Positions 8,279-17,273 of a DNA stretch of 64,000 bases are shown here, piece by piece. A program made the translations under genes and the position numbers. Source of the DNA: Stenotrophomonas sp. 364 (GTDB taxonomy: Bacteria; Pseudomonadota; Gammaproteobacteria; Xanthomonadales; Xanthomonadaceae); contig NZ_CP047135.1 of assembly GCF_009832905.1 (NCBI RefSeq), positions 3,450,001 to 3,514,000 on the forward strand, in the 5' to 3' direction. Numbering within the stretch: position 1 is the first letter of the stretch; every line of letters begins with the position of its first letter. Under the pieces are notes generated by a model. That model had not been told where the DNA came from and did not search any database. It saw nothing but the letters and a program-made list of their open reading frames with translations.

Positions 8279-8500
8279 GCCCCCTGAGTCAGGGGGCAGC
8301 CGCGAAGCGGCGGGGATTGGATGCTGATGAGGGGGCCCATGGCTTGCGCAGCAAACCATGGGGCGACAGCGCGCATGCGATGGCGCGTACCCGGCAGATC
8401 GCGGATGCGGAGGGGTGTGCGTGGTTGCCGGCCAGCGGCCGGCGGTGTGTCGCTTCGGATGGGTGTGCGTGGTTGCCGGCCAGCGGCCGGCACTACCCGG
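8279..8500. repeat. Palindrome cluster and tandem GTAG/SMAG-type REPs upstream of hppA
   Basis: The 498-bp gap between 8173 and hppA holds several palindromes. GCCCCCTGA-g-TCAGGGGGC lies at 8279-8297, GCCGC-gaa-GCGGC follows, and a CCCATGG/CCATGGG stem lies at 8337-8362. A 31-bp unit beginning GGGTGTGCGTGGTTGCCGGC is repeated exactly at 8413-8443 and 8461-8491. Each unit contains the TGCCGGCC-agc-GGCCGGC palindrome, and the second is followed by CTAC, so on the minus strand it reads GTAGTGCCGGCCGC, a SMAG REP. Nothing in the gap looks coding. Confidence 0.7.
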
Positions 8501-8671
8501 TTGCGGGCGGTTGCCCGCATACTCGGGGCACCAGGGATTGCTGAACACCGCCACACGCTTGAAGACCGGGCACGGTCTGAACGGGTTGGTCCAAGGTTGC
8601 AGCCCGTTGTGCCCCCGCGTGGAGAGGTTCATCCGTTCGTCTGGATGCCATTCCATCACCCGGGAGGGGAC

Positions 8672-10699
8672 ATGCTGGAACGTTATGGGCTTTCTCTGGC
8701 GCTGTTCTGCGCCATTCTCGCGATTCTCTACGGCATCGTGTCGGCACGCTGGATCCTCCGGCAACCGGCTGGCAATGCCCGCATGCAGGAAATCGCCGCC
8801 GCCATCCAGGAAGGCGCGCGCGCCTATCTCAACCGTCAATACCTCACCATCGGCATCGCCGGCGTCGTGCTGTTCGTGCTGGTCGGATTCTTCCTCAGCT
8901 GGTACACCGCGGTCGGCTTTGCAATCGGCGCGGTGCTGTCCGGCGCCGCCGGCTACATCGGCATGAACGTGTCGGTGCGCGCCAACGTGCGCACCGCCGA
9001 AGCCGCCCGCAACGGCCTCAGTGCCGCCATGGACGTGGCGTTCCGCGGCGGTGCGATCACCGGCATGCTGGTGGTCGGGCTGGGCCTGCTGGGCGTGGCC
9101 GGGTATTACGCGCTGCTGCTGCGGATGGGGCTGGATACCGCGCAGGCACTGCATGCGCTGGTCGGGCTGGCGTTTGGCTCTTCGCTGATTTCGATCTTCG
9201 CGCGGCTGGGCGGCGGCATCTTCACCAAGGGCGCCGACGTCGGCGCGGACCTGGTCGGCAAGGTGGAAGCCGGCATTCCCGAGGATGACCCGCGCAACCC
9301 GGCGGTGATCGCCGACAACGTGGGCGACAACGTCGGCGACTGCGCCGGCATGGCCGCCGACCTGTTCGAGACCTACGCGGTGACGGTGATCGCCACCATG
9401 CTGCTGGGCAGCCTGATGATCGCCGAAGCCGGACGCAACGCGATCCTGTATCCGCTGGTGCTGGGCGGCGTGTCGATCATCGCCTCGATCATCGGCGCGC
9501 TGTTCGTCAAGGTGAAGCCCGGTGGCTCGATCATGGGCGCGCTGTACAAGGGCGTGATCGTGTCGGCGGTCCTGGCGGCGATCGCGTTCTATCCGATCAC
9601 CCTGCAGCTGATGCCCGACAACAGCCACGGGGCGCTGAACCTGTACTTCTGCGCGTTGATCGGGCTGGTGCTGACCGGGCTGATCGTGTGGATCACCGAG
9701 TACTACACCGGCACCCAGTACAAACCGGTGCAGCACGTGGCGCAGGCCTCCACCACCGGGCACGGCACCAACATCATCGCCGGGCTCGGGGTATCGATGA
9801 AGTCGACCGCGCTGCCGGTGATCGCGGTGTGCGTGGCGATCTGGCTGGCGCACTATTTCGGCGGCCTGTACGGCATCGCCATCGCCGCCACCGCGATGCT
9901 GTCGATGGCCGGCATGATCGTGGCGCTGGATGCCTACGGCCCGATCACCGACAACGCCGGCGGCATCGCCGAAATGGCCGAACTGCCGTCCAGCATCCGC
10001 GACATCACCGACCCGCTGGATGCGGTGGGCAACACCACCAAGGCCGTCACCAAGGGTTATGCGATCGGTTCGGCGGCACTGGCGGCGCTGGTGCTGTTCG
10101 CCGATTACACGCACAACCTGCAGGCGGCCAACCCAGGCCAGACGTTCGCCTTCGACCTGTCCGACCACACCGTGATCATCGGCCTGCTGATCGGCGGCCT
10201 GATCCCTTACCTGTTCGGTGCAATGGCGATGGAAGCGGTAGGCCGCGCGGCCGGTGCGGTTGTGGAGGAAGTACGCCGCCAGTTCCGCGAGATCCCCGGC
10301 ATCATGGAAGGCACCGGCAAGCCGCAGTACGACCGCGCGGTGGACATGCTGACCCGCTCGGCGATCCGCGAAATGATCGTGCCCTCGCTGTTGCCGGTGG
10401 CCGTGCCGGTGGTGGTGGGCCTGCTGCTGGGGCCACGCGCGCTGGGCGGGTTGCTGATCGGCACCATCGTCACCGGCCTGTTCGTGGCGATCTCGATGAC
10501 CACCGGCGGTGGGGCGTGGGACAACGCCAAGAAGTACATCGAAGATGGCCACTTCGGCGGCAAGGGCAGCGAGGCGCACAAGGCCGCCGTCACCGGCGAC
10601 ACCGTGGGTGATCCGTACAAGGACACGGCGGGCCCGGCGATCAACCCGCTGATCAAGATCATCAACATCGTCGCGCTGTTGCTGGTGCCGTTGCTGTAG
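8672..10699 (+). CDS. hppA: K+-independent H+-translocating membrane pyrophosphatase
   Basis: Integral inner-membrane pump that couples PPi hydrolysis to proton export. The 675-residue protein starts at the ATG after GGGAGGGG and has about 16 hydrophobic segments. The PPi/Mg site is visible as [16 protein letters not shown] and [19 protein letters not shown], and the C-terminal acidic motif as [15 protein letters not shown]. In [15 protein letters not shown] the Lys replaces the Ala of K+-dependent enzymes, which places it in the K+-independent H+-pumping class. PPi made in biosynthesis could feed this pump, the PPi-dependent phosphofructokinase and the soluble pyrophosphatase. Confidence 0.95.
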   Translation: MLERYGLSLALFCAILAILYGIVSARWILRQPAGNARMQEIAAAIQEGARAYLNRQYLTIGIAGVVLFVLVGFFLSWYTAVGFAIGAVLSGAAGYIGMNVSVRANVRTAEAARNGLSAAMDVAFRGGAITGMLVVGLGLLGVAGYYALLLRMGLDTAQALHALVGLAFGSSLISIFARLGGGIFTKGADVGADLVGKVEAGIPEDDPRNPAVIADNVGDNVGDCAGMAADLFETYAVTVIATMLLGSLMIAEAGRNAILYPLVLGGVSIIASIIGALFVKVKPGGSIMGALYKGVIVSAVLAAIAFYPITLQLMPDNSHGALNLYFCALIGLVLTGLIVWITEYYTGTQYKPVQHVAQASTTGHGTNIIAGLGVSMKSTALPVIAVCVAIWLAHYFGGLYGIAIAATAMLSMAGMIVALDAYGPITDNAGGIAEMAELPSSIRDITDPLDAVGNTTKAVTKGYAIGSAALAALVLFADYTHNLQAANPGQTFAFDLSDHTVIIGLLIGGLIPYLFGAMAMEAVGRAAGAVVEEVRRQFREIPGIMEGTGKPQYDRAVDMLTRSAIREMIVPSLLPVAVPVVVGLLLGPRALGGLLIGTIVTGLFVAISMTTGGGAWDNAKKYIEDGHFGGKGSEAHKAAVTGDTVGDPYKDTAGPAINPLIKIINIVALLLVPLL

Positions 10700-10708
10700 G
10701 CACGCCGT

Positions 10709-10729
10709 CGCCCGGCCCATGGCCGGGCG
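10709..10729. terminator. GC hairpin in the hppA/tonB convergent gap
   Basis: CGCCCGGCC-cat-GGCCGGGCG is a perfect 9-bp stem between convergent genes. It lacks a T tract on either strand, so it may stabilise ends or be Rho-assisted. Confidence 0.4.
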
Positions 10730-10738
10730 TTACCGGGG

Positions 10739-11476
10739 TCAGCGCCGGCGGATGAAGAACGCCACCGGCACCATCACCTCCACCGGGTCGCCGCCGAGCT
10801 CCGGCGGCGGCGCCGGCACCGGGCTGCCACGGCGCACGGTGTCCAGCGTTTCGGCATCCAGCAACGGATGCCCACTGCTCTGGCCGATGCGGATGTTGCG
10901 CGTATTGCCCTGCCGGTCCACCGCAAAGCGCACGTAGGCCACGCCCTGTTGGCGCAGGCGCTCGGCCCCGCGTGGATAGCGCCGGTGCTGCTCCAGATGG
11001 CCCAGCAGCAGCCCCTGCCAGGTGACCTGCGCGTCGCTACGCTGGCCGGCCATCGTCTGCGGCGCCGCGTAGCGTTGCGCGGTGGTGGCCTGTACGTCCG
11101 GCGGAGCGAGGGTCTGGTCCACGTTGTGGGCGTCCGCGGGCGTCTGCTCGGTGGGCGGTGGCATGCGCTGCGCTACCGCTTCGCCGTCCGGGTGCGGCTG
11201 CGGGGGCAGCGCCAGCGCGCGCACCGGCCGCGGTTCCGGCGTGGGGCGGTGCTGTTCCTGTTGCGAGGGCCCCTGCGCGATGTCGGTGGGCGGCACCGGC
11301 GGCGCTTCAGCGACCGGAGCCAGCTCCACCATCAGCGCTTCCGGCGGCGCGCTGGCCGGTGCGGGTGGCGCGCGTCCTATCCACCACAGCGTGGCCCCGA
11401 TGCCGATGGCGTAGGTGGCCAGCACGATACCCAGGCTACCGGCCCAGCGTGCGTGCCCTGCACGGCCTTCGCTCAT
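10739..11476 (-). CDS. tonB: TonB energy-transducing protein
   Basis: Periplasm-spanning protein that passes proton-motive force from ExbB/ExbD to outer-membrane receptors. The 245 residues show a short cytoplasmic start, one N-terminal helix (about 14-33, SLGIVLATYAIGIGATLWWIG), a long Pro/Gln/Ala-rich spacer, and a C-terminal TonB domain from about residue 165. That domain contains HRRYPRGAERLRQQGVAYVRF, DRQGNTRNIRIGQSSGHPLLD and a final FFIRRR. Its start overlaps the exbD stop by 4 nt, which implies translational coupling. It is last in the exbB-exbD-tonB run beside the heme genes. Confidence 0.93.
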   Translation of the reverse strand: MSEGRAGHARWAGSLGIVLATYAIGIGATLWWIGRAPPAPASAPPEALMVELAPVAEAPPVPPTDIAQGPSQQEQHRPTPEPRPVRALALPPQPHPDGEAVAQRMPPPTEQTPADAHNVDQTLAPPDVQATTAQRYAAPQTMAGQRSDAQVTWQGLLLGHLEQHRRYPRGAERLRQQGVAYVRFAVDRQGNTRNIRIGQSSGHPLLDAETLDTVRRGSPVPAPPPELGGDPVEVMVPVAFFIRRR

Positions 11477-11898
11477 GGCGCGGGCTGTTCCAGCCCGACC
11501 AGCGCCACCTTGAGGTAGCCGACCGCGCGCAGCGCGTTCATGGTCTGCATCAGGTCACCGTAGGCCACCTGGCGGTCGGCGCGCAGGTAGATGCGCTGTT
11601 CACGGTCGCCGCCGGTCAGCCGCTGCAGTACCACCGGCAACGCCTCGGCGGAAACGGCGGCATCGTTCACCCGCAGCGACAGGTCGGCCTGCACGGTCAG
11701 GAAGACCGGCTCGCTCTCGCGCGGTTGCGGGCGCGCGCTGCTGGCGGGCAGGTCCACGGCGGTGTCCACGGTGGCCAGCGGTGCGGCGACCATGAAGATG
11801 ATCAGCAACACCAGCATCACGTCGATGAAGGGGGTGACGTTGATCGCGTGGGTTTCTTCCAGCGCGTCGTCGTCGTGGCGTGCGGTACGGAGTGCCAT
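11473..11898 (-). CDS. exbD: ExbD biopolymer transport protein
   Basis: Inner-membrane stator partner of ExbB. The 141 residues include a single N-terminal helix with the essential Asp (NVTPFIDVMLVLLIIFMV, about residues 20-37) and a periplasmic domain with VFLTVQADLSLRVND and IYLRADRQVAYGDLM. Length is typical (141 in E. coli). It sits 9 nt after exbB and overlaps tonB by 4 nt. Confidence 0.95.
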   Translation of the reverse strand: MALRTARHDDDALEETHAINVTPFIDVMLVLLIIFMVAAPLATVDTAVDLPASSARPQPRESEPVFLTVQADLSLRVNDAAVSAEALPVVLQRLTGGDREQRIYLRADRQVAYGDLMQTMNALRAVGYLKVALVGLEQPAP

Positions 11899-11907
11899 GC
11901 GGGAGCC

Positions 11908-12654
11908 TCAGTGCGCAGCGCGCGCCAGCACCGGGCCGGCATGCACTGCCGCGCGGTCCAGGTCGCGCGACACCAGTTGCTGCACCCCCGCCGACAGGTC
12001 GCCGAGCAGCGCGCGCAGGCCGGCCAGCACCCGGGTGAAGTGGTTGTAGATCACCACGGCGGGAATGGCCGCCACCAGCCCCAGCGCGGTGGCCAACAAC
12101 GCTTCGGCGATGCCGGGCGCCACCACGGCCAGGTTGGTGGTGTTGGACTGGGCGATCCCGACGAAGCTGTTCATGATCCCCCACACGGTGCCGAACAGGC
12201 CCACGAACGGCGCGATCGCGCCGATGCTGGCGAGCACGCCGATGCCGCGCCTCGCCTGCCGCGCACAGGCCAGTTCGATGCGCTCCAGGCGCGAGCCGAC
12301 GCGCTCCTTCACCCCCGCCGGGTCGCCCCCATGCGGCGACAGCCGCAGCTCCGTACGCGCCGCCTCCAGCAACAGGCGCACGGGTTCTTGCTGCAGGCGC
12401 GGGTCGATCTGTGGATCGGGCAACTGCACGCTCTCCAGCAGCAGCGCGCGCGCCTGCAGCAGGTGGCGGCGCTCGCGCGCCAGTTCCCAGCCCTTGGCGA
12501 GCAGCACCGTCCAGGTGGCCACCGACGCGACAGCCAAGCCGATCATCACCGTTTTGACCACCACGTCGGCGGCCAGGTACATGCCCCACGGCGTCAGTGC
12601 GGGCGCGGGGGCGGCGATGGCGAAGGGAAGCAACACAGTCATGGTCAGGCTCAT
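11908..12654 (-). CDS. exbB: ExbB/TolQ-type proton channel protein
   Basis: Forms the proton channel of the TonB energising complex with ExbD. The 248 residues have three hydrophobic segments. The last two form the MotA/TolQ/ExbB domain with GVLASIGAIAPFVGLFGTVWG and IAEALLATALGLVAAIPAVV. The ATG at 12654 (MSLTMTVLLPF) is chosen because sequence upstream of it in frame looks non-coding, although no clear Shine-Dalgarno is visible. exbD follows 9 nt later, and the DUF454 gene lies 52 bp upstream. Confidence 0.93.
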   Translation of the reverse strand: MSLTMTVLLPFAIAAPAPALTPWGMYLAADVVVKTVMIGLAVASVATWTVLLAKGWELARERRHLLQARALLLESVQLPDPQIDPRLQQEPVRLLLEAARTELRLSPHGGDPAGVKERVGSRLERIELACARQARRGIGVLASIGAIAPFVGLFGTVWGIMNSFVGIAQSNTTNLAVVAPGIAEALLATALGLVAAIPAVVIYNHFTRVLAGLRALLGDLSAGVQQLVSRDLDRAAVHAGPVLARAAH

Positions 12655-12706
12655 CAGGAAAGGAGGCGCGGCGTTGCTGCTACCAGCGCCGCAAGAAGGG
12701 GCAGGC

Positions 12707-13084
12707 TCAATCCGGTGTGGGCGGCAGGCGCGGTGACGGCCGCGACAGCACATAGGCTGCGCTGGCAATGAAGAACGCGCCCACGCCCAGCAGCAGCCGC
12801 CACGACGGATGCGCGCCCCAGCAGAACATCACGAAGCCGAACGCCATGCCGCCGGCGGCAAAGGCCTTGCCCCTGCGGCTCACCGCACCCTGCTCGCGCC
12901 ACAGGCGCAAGGCCGGGCCGTAACGCGGGTGGTCGAGCAGCCTGCGTTCAAACCGTGGCGAGCTGCGTGCGAAGCAGCCCACCGCCAGGATAAGGAAGAT
13001 GGTGGTGGGCATCACCGGCAGCAGCGCGCCGATCACGCCCAGCGCCACCATCACCCACCCCAGGCAGAACCACAGCCAGCGCAT
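12707..13084 (-). CDS. DUF454 (YbaN-like) inner-membrane protein
   Basis: The 125-residue protein has two paired hydrophobic regions and the DUF454 signature WFCLGWVMVALGVIGALLPVMPTT near the start, then CFARSSPRFERRLLDHPRYGP. Its ATG overlaps the stop of the heme oxygenase gene (TGATG), so the two are probably translated together. DUF454 genes often lie beside heme oxygenase or heme-uptake genes in proteobacteria, but the molecular role is unknown. The context suggests a part in heme use or its regulation. Confidence 0.85.
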   Translation of the reverse strand: MRWLWFCLGWVMVALGVIGALLPVMPTTIFLILAVGCFARSSPRFERRLLDHPRYGPALRLWREQGAVSRRGKAFAAGGMAFGFVMFCWGAHPSWRLLLGVGAFFIASAAYVLSRPSPRLPPTPD

Positions 13085-13677
13085 CAGCGCGCGTCGAACT
13101 CGCGTTCAACATGGCCGTGCACGCTGCGGAACGCTGCATCGGCGGCATCGATGACCTGCTGTTCCTGCGCGTCATCCAGCACCACTCCGTCGAGCGCGGC
13201 GGTGAACGCGCGCCAATGGCGCGCGGCACCGTCGGGATGCGCGGCGAGGTGGCGTGCACCGAAGTCGGCATCCAGCCCCAGCCTGGCGGCCATCTTGTAC
13301 AGGATGGTGCCGCCCAGGTTCGAGCCTTCGGCCACGTAGAGCCAGCCCAGCGCGGCCGGCAGCGCCAGGTCCGGGTCCAGCCGCATCGGCACCGGGGCCG
13401 GCATGATCTGTTCGAGGTCGGCCAGGTCGCGGGCGATCAGCGGCAACCGGCGGCGTGCCTCCAGATCGGGCAGCAGGGCGTCGAGCGCGGCATTGGCGTA
13501 GAGCGCGTCGATATCGCGATGGAAGCAGTACTGCACGCGCAGGAAACGCGCGAACTGGCCGCGGCTGGCGAAGATGTCGCCGGCCATGATGCGCTTGTCC
13601 AGCGCGCCGTGGCTGTCGCGGGTGGCGGCCTTCAGGCGCTGGCTGCGGGTGGCTTCAAGGGTATCGATGACGGTCAT
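13084..13677 (-). CDS. Biliverdin-producing heme oxygenase
   Basis: Opens the porphyrin ring of heme with O2 to give biliverdin, CO and Fe2+ in the cytoplasm. The 197-residue protein has the heme-ligand region RDSHGALDKRIM near residue 22, whose His is the expected proximal ligand. The distal-helix pattern GWLYVAEGSNLGGTILYKM lies around residue 115. Length fits bacterial HemO/BphO. The frame is open further upstream, but homology begins at MTVIDTLEATRSQRLKAATRD. The gene heads the series with DUF454, exbB, exbD and tonB, which suggests it frees iron from heme taken up through the nearby receptor. Confidence 0.85.
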   Translation of the reverse strand: MTVIDTLEATRSQRLKAATRDSHGALDKRIMAGDIFASRGQFARFLRVQYCFHRDIDALYANAALDALLPDLEARRRLPLIARDLADLEQIMPAPVPMRLDPDLALPAALGWLYVAEGSNLGGTILYKMAARLGLDADFGARHLAAHPDGAARHWRAFTAALDGVVLDDAQEQQVIDAADAAFRSVHGHVEREFDAR

Positions 13678-13780
13678 GGTGCTCGTGCTGGGCAATGGGA
13701 ATGCAGCCCACGCAGGCCCCGGGAACAGGCCGTGCGCAGGTTTCCCGATTGAGACGTCTGCCGCGACGGCAACCCCAAGC

Positions 13781-13796
13781 CTGGTTGTACGACCAG
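13781..13796. promoter_or_regulatory. Palindrome in the heme oxygenase/DUF2789 divergent region
   Basis: CTGGTTGTACGACCAG is an inverted repeat with one mismatch, about 105 bp upstream of the heme oxygenase start and 80 bp upstream of the DUF2789 start. The position suits an operator; the regulator is unknown. Confidence 0.35.
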
Positions 13797-13875
13797 TCGC
13801 CCCTACCCGATCCGGCGATGCCGGCCTCACGCGGCTGCACCGATAATGGCGGCACATTCTTGAGGAGGACCCGCC

Positions 13876-14136
13876 ATGATGATCACCACCGAACCGCGCA
13901 TGACCAACCTGTTCCTGCAGCTTGGCCTGGACGCGAGCGACGCGGCGATCGCCCGCTTCATCGTTGACCACCAGCTGCCCGCCGAGGTGGCCCTGGTGGA
14001 GGCGCCATTCTGGAATGATGGCCAGCGCCAGTTCCTGGCCGAGCAGCTCAAGTCCGATGCGGACTGGGCGATCATTGTCGATGAACTGGGCGAGGCCCTG
14101 CATGCCGACGCGGTCGCCCAGCAGACCGGCGGCTGA
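13876..14136 (+). CDS. DUF2789 family small protein
   Basis: An 86-residue acidic cytoplasmic protein. GAGGAGG lies 7 nt before the ATG at 13876; a second ATG follows at 13879. The family pattern TNLFLQLGLDASDAAIARFI, then EAPFWNDGQRQFLAEQLKSDADW, fits DUF2789 along the full length. No function is known for the family. It faces the opposite way to both neighbours and interrupts the heme gene block, ending 54 bp from the 3' end of the TonB receptor gene. Confidence 0.8.
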   Translation: MMITTEPRMTNLFLQLGLDASDAAIARFIVDHQLPAEVALVEAPFWNDGQRQFLAEQLKSDADWAIIVDELGEALHADAVAQQTGG

Positions 14137-14190
14137 AACGAACGCGGGGGCCGGCAGTTGCCGGCCCCCGCGGGGTACATCACCTCACCC

Positions 14191-17115
14191 TCAGTAGCGC
14201 CAGGTCAGCGCCAGCCGCACGATCCGGCCCGGTGCCGGCATCACGCCCAGCGCCAGGGGGTCCAGGTAGTAGCGGTCGGTGAGATTGTCGACGTTGACGT
14301 CCACCGCGAACTGCTCGCTGGCCTGCCAGCTGGCGAACAGGTCCACCACGGTGGCCGGGCGGTACAGCTGCTGGATCGCCGACAGGCCGACGTTCCATTC
14401 CTTGTCCAGCGTGCTGATCGGACCGGCGTTGTGGATCACCCGGGTACCGAAGCTGAGCCGCTCATCGAACAGGCGTGAACCCAGGGTCAGGTTGACGGTG
14501 TAGCGCGGCGGATTCTGCGTGTTGCTGTAGGAGCCCTCAAAGCCGCCATCGACGCAGTCGGGGGTATTGGCCAGCTCCTCGATCCTGCGCTGCACGCCGT
14601 AGGCACGGCGCTCGGCGGCGATGTCCGGCGCGCAGGTCTTGGCGTCGAAGTAATAGTGCGCTGACAGGTCGGCGAACACCGTGCCGGCATCGTAGCTGGA
14701 CTGGAATTCCATGCCCGACACCTTGAAGCGGTCGATGTTGCGGATATAGCCGGCCGACAGCGTGCGGTAGTCGCGGGTGATCAGGTCATCGATGCGGGTG
14801 TTGAAGTACGCCAGCTTGAACGCCGCCGTGTCGCCGTCGGTGAACAGCCCCTGCCGGACCGTGCTGGCACCGATTTCCCAGGTACCGGCGCGCTCGGGCT
14901 TGAGCTCGCCACCGATCGGCTTGGCGGCGGTGAACAGGCCCAGCGTGCTTTCAAACAGGCTCGGCAGCTTCACGCCTTCGGCGTACTTCACGTAGACCAT
15001 GCTGTCGTCGTTGAAGTGGTAGGTGACGCTGGCGGTGGGCATGAACGCATGATCGGTGCGGCGGATCGGCTGCGACCAGGTCCAGCTGGTCGGCACGATC
15101 AGGTCCTCGGCCTCGGTCATGTCGTGGAAGTTCCAGCCGGTGATGTCGGCCACGGTGCCCTTCTTGTACGGCGATGCCAGCAGCGACGCTTCGGTGAACT
15201 GGCCGTTCGCATCGGGGTACCAGTTGAGCATGGCGATGCGCTTGGCACGCCAGGCCGGCAGCGCCGGGTTGCCGTCCAGCAGCTGCGTGTAGCGGTACTG
15301 GCCGATCACTTCCTCACCGTCCGGCGTGGCCAGGCGGTTGCGGTCGTGCACGCTGACGCGGTTGAAGCGCCCGCCCAGCAGTACGTCCCAACGGTCGTCG
15401 GGCTGCCACTTCATCGAGGCCACCGCGCTGTATTCCTTGCGGTCGGCGTTGCGCAGGAAGCGGTTGTTGATCAGGTCGTCGTGCATGATCGGCGCATTCT
15501 TGCCGGGCCCGACGTCCTCGTCGCTGAAGGACAGGCCATAGTCGAAGGTGAACACCCCGGCCGCGTCGGTCACCAGGTGGGCCGTGTTGGACACGTCGAA
15601 CCCGAGCCGCTGCTGCTGCATGCTGTTGCGGTAGGCGTCCTTGTAACCCGGGTCGGTATTGAAGCTCGGGCCGTCATACCACTCGGTGCGGCGATCGAAG
15701 TACCACGGGGTGATGCCGGTCAGGCCGTTGTACATCAGGCTGTCGGCGTCGGTGTACCAGAGGTTGGCCTTCAGATCGACACGGTCGTTGCCCGGGTTGA
15801 AGCGGTAGCGCAGGTTGTAGGCATCCATGTCGACACTGCCCGGCTCCCACTGCGGCACGCGGTCGCGGTCCACGCGGATGATCTGCGAGGCCATGATCTC
15901 GCCCTGGCGACCGCTGTAATGGCGGTAGCCGGCTTCCAGGGTCTGGGTGTCGTCGATGCGCCAGGTGCCCTTCAACAGCACCGAGTTGGACTTGGACGAG
16001 GTGTTGAACACTTCGGTGTTGGGCGGGTTCAACGGGGCCAGCGTGCGCCGGGTCTGCGGGAAGTCGTCGTAGCCGTGCTTGCCGCCGTAGTAGTTGCCGG
16101 TGTCACGCCAGGCGTAGGCGGCCACCAGGTCAAACGCACCCCAGTGCTTGCCACCGGCGATGTTGAAGAACTGGCCGCCCAGGCTGTTGCGGTTGCTGCG
16201 CGGCGCGGCGCCATACGCCGGCACATCGCGCGCGCTGCCGTTGGACACGCCGCTGCGCACGCGCAGGCCGACGTCCTGGCCGTCGCGCAGTACATCGCCG
16301 ATCTTCAGCGTGTCCATTTCGACCACGCCGCCGATGCCGCCGGACGCATTGGCGCCCAGGCTGGGGCCCTTGGTCACGGTGAGGCTGGAGATCAGGTCCG
16401 GGTCCAGGTAGGTACGCTGCGACTGGCCGGCGTAGCCCCGGTAGGTGTCCATGCTGGACTGGCCGCCGTCGATGATGACCGGGATGCGGCTCTGGCCCTG
16501 GATGCCGCGGATGTTGAGGTCCAGCGCGTTGGCGGTACGCGGGTCGCCGGCGGTGACGCCGACCACGCCCTTGACGATATCGGCCGCGGAGGTGCCGCGG
16601 AAGCGCTCGATCGTGGCACGCGGCACGTACACGCTGGAACCGGTGGTGCGGTACACATCCAGGGCGCGTGCGGCATCGCTGTCGCCGTCGCCGGACTGCT
16701 CGCCGGCCACCCGCAACGCGTCGGTGACGATCACCCCGTCCTCGCGGCTGGCCGTGGCCGCCGCTTCCAGGGTCACCGCATCGGACCCGACGCTGCGCAT
16801 CACCAGGCCGCTGCCACGCAGCAGCTGCTGCAATGCCCGCTGCGCGTCGAGGTCGCCGCTGACCGCACTGGAGCGCACGCCCTCGGTGAGCGCGGCCGGC
16901 CAGGCCACCTGCACGCCGGACTGGCGCATGTAGGTACGCAGTGCCTCGGCCAGCGGCTGAGCGGGAATATCGAAGCGATGCAGGGCGGCAGCGCCGGACG
17001 TGCTGGCCTGGGCCATCGCCGGGAATGCAGGCGCGGCCACCAGGCCGGCGGCCAGCAAGGCGATGCAAAGACGGGACGGACGCGGCGAACGGCCCGGGAA
17101 GGAGGTGATACGCAT
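14191..17115 (-). CDS. TonB-dependent receptor with N-terminal STN signalling domain (probable heme receptor)
   Basis: Outer-membrane barrel of 974 residues from the ATG at 17115, which begins a signal peptide ending PAFPAMAQA. Next comes an STN domain (HRFDIPAQPLAEALRTYMRQ to GSGLVMRSVG) used by transducers to signal to FecR. A plug follows (FRGTSAADIVKGVVGVTAGD, then IRGIQGQSRIPVIIDGGQSS), then the barrel ending LALTWRY. ECF sigma and fecR genes are immediately upstream, and heme oxygenase with ExbB/ExbD/TonB downstream. From this context I infer heme or hemoprotein as ligand; ferric siderophores remain possible. Confidence 0.8.
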   Translation of the reverse strand: MRITSFPGRSPRPSRLCIALLAAGLVAAPAFPAMAQASTSGAAALHRFDIPAQPLAEALRTYMRQSGVQVAWPAALTEGVRSSAVSGDLDAQRALQQLLRGSGLVMRSVGSDAVTLEAAATASREDGVIVTDALRVAGEQSGDGDSDAARALDVYRTTGSSVYVPRATIERFRGTSAADIVKGVVGVTAGDPRTANALDLNIRGIQGQSRIPVIIDGGQSSMDTYRGYAGQSQRTYLDPDLISSLTVTKGPSLGANASGGIGGVVEMDTLKIGDVLRDGQDVGLRVRSGVSNGSARDVPAYGAAPRSNRNSLGGQFFNIAGGKHWGAFDLVAAYAWRDTGNYYGGKHGYDDFPQTRRTLAPLNPPNTEVFNTSSKSNSVLLKGTWRIDDTQTLEAGYRHYSGRQGEIMASQIIRVDRDRVPQWEPGSVDMDAYNLRYRFNPGNDRVDLKANLWYTDADSLMYNGLTGITPWYFDRRTEWYDGPSFNTDPGYKDAYRNSMQQQRLGFDVSNTAHLVTDAAGVFTFDYGLSFSDEDVGPGKNAPIMHDDLINNRFLRNADRKEYSAVASMKWQPDDRWDVLLGGRFNRVSVHDRNRLATPDGEEVIGQYRYTQLLDGNPALPAWRAKRIAMLNWYPDANGQFTEASLLASPYKKGTVADITGWNFHDMTEAEDLIVPTSWTWSQPIRRTDHAFMPTASVTYHFNDDSMVYVKYAEGVKLPSLFESTLGLFTAAKPIGGELKPERAGTWEIGASTVRQGLFTDGDTAAFKLAYFNTRIDDLITRDYRTLSAGYIRNIDRFKVSGMEFQSSYDAGTVFADLSAHYYFDAKTCAPDIAAERRAYGVQRRIEELANTPDCVDGGFEGSYSNTQNPPRYTVNLTLGSRLFDERLSFGTRVIHNAGPISTLDKEWNVGLSAIQQLYRPATVVDLFASWQASEQFAVDVNVDNLTDRYYLDPLALGVMPAPGRIVRLALTWRY

Positions 17116-17273
17116 GATGGAACCTGTCGAGAAGGCGATATCGCAGAAGCGACGTCCCCGCATACGGTGTGCGGGCGCTGCGAAGTACGTGGCGGCGGCG
17201 GGTACGTTCGGGGGGTGAGACGACTGGGGCGGCGACGCCCCCAAGACCAATTCAGTTCGGACAGCACGCGCGG

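Noticed and set aside
8413..8491. CRISPR-like direct repeats
   Set aside because: There are only two copies, each an REP palindrome with GTAG, and no array of unique spacers or cas genes.
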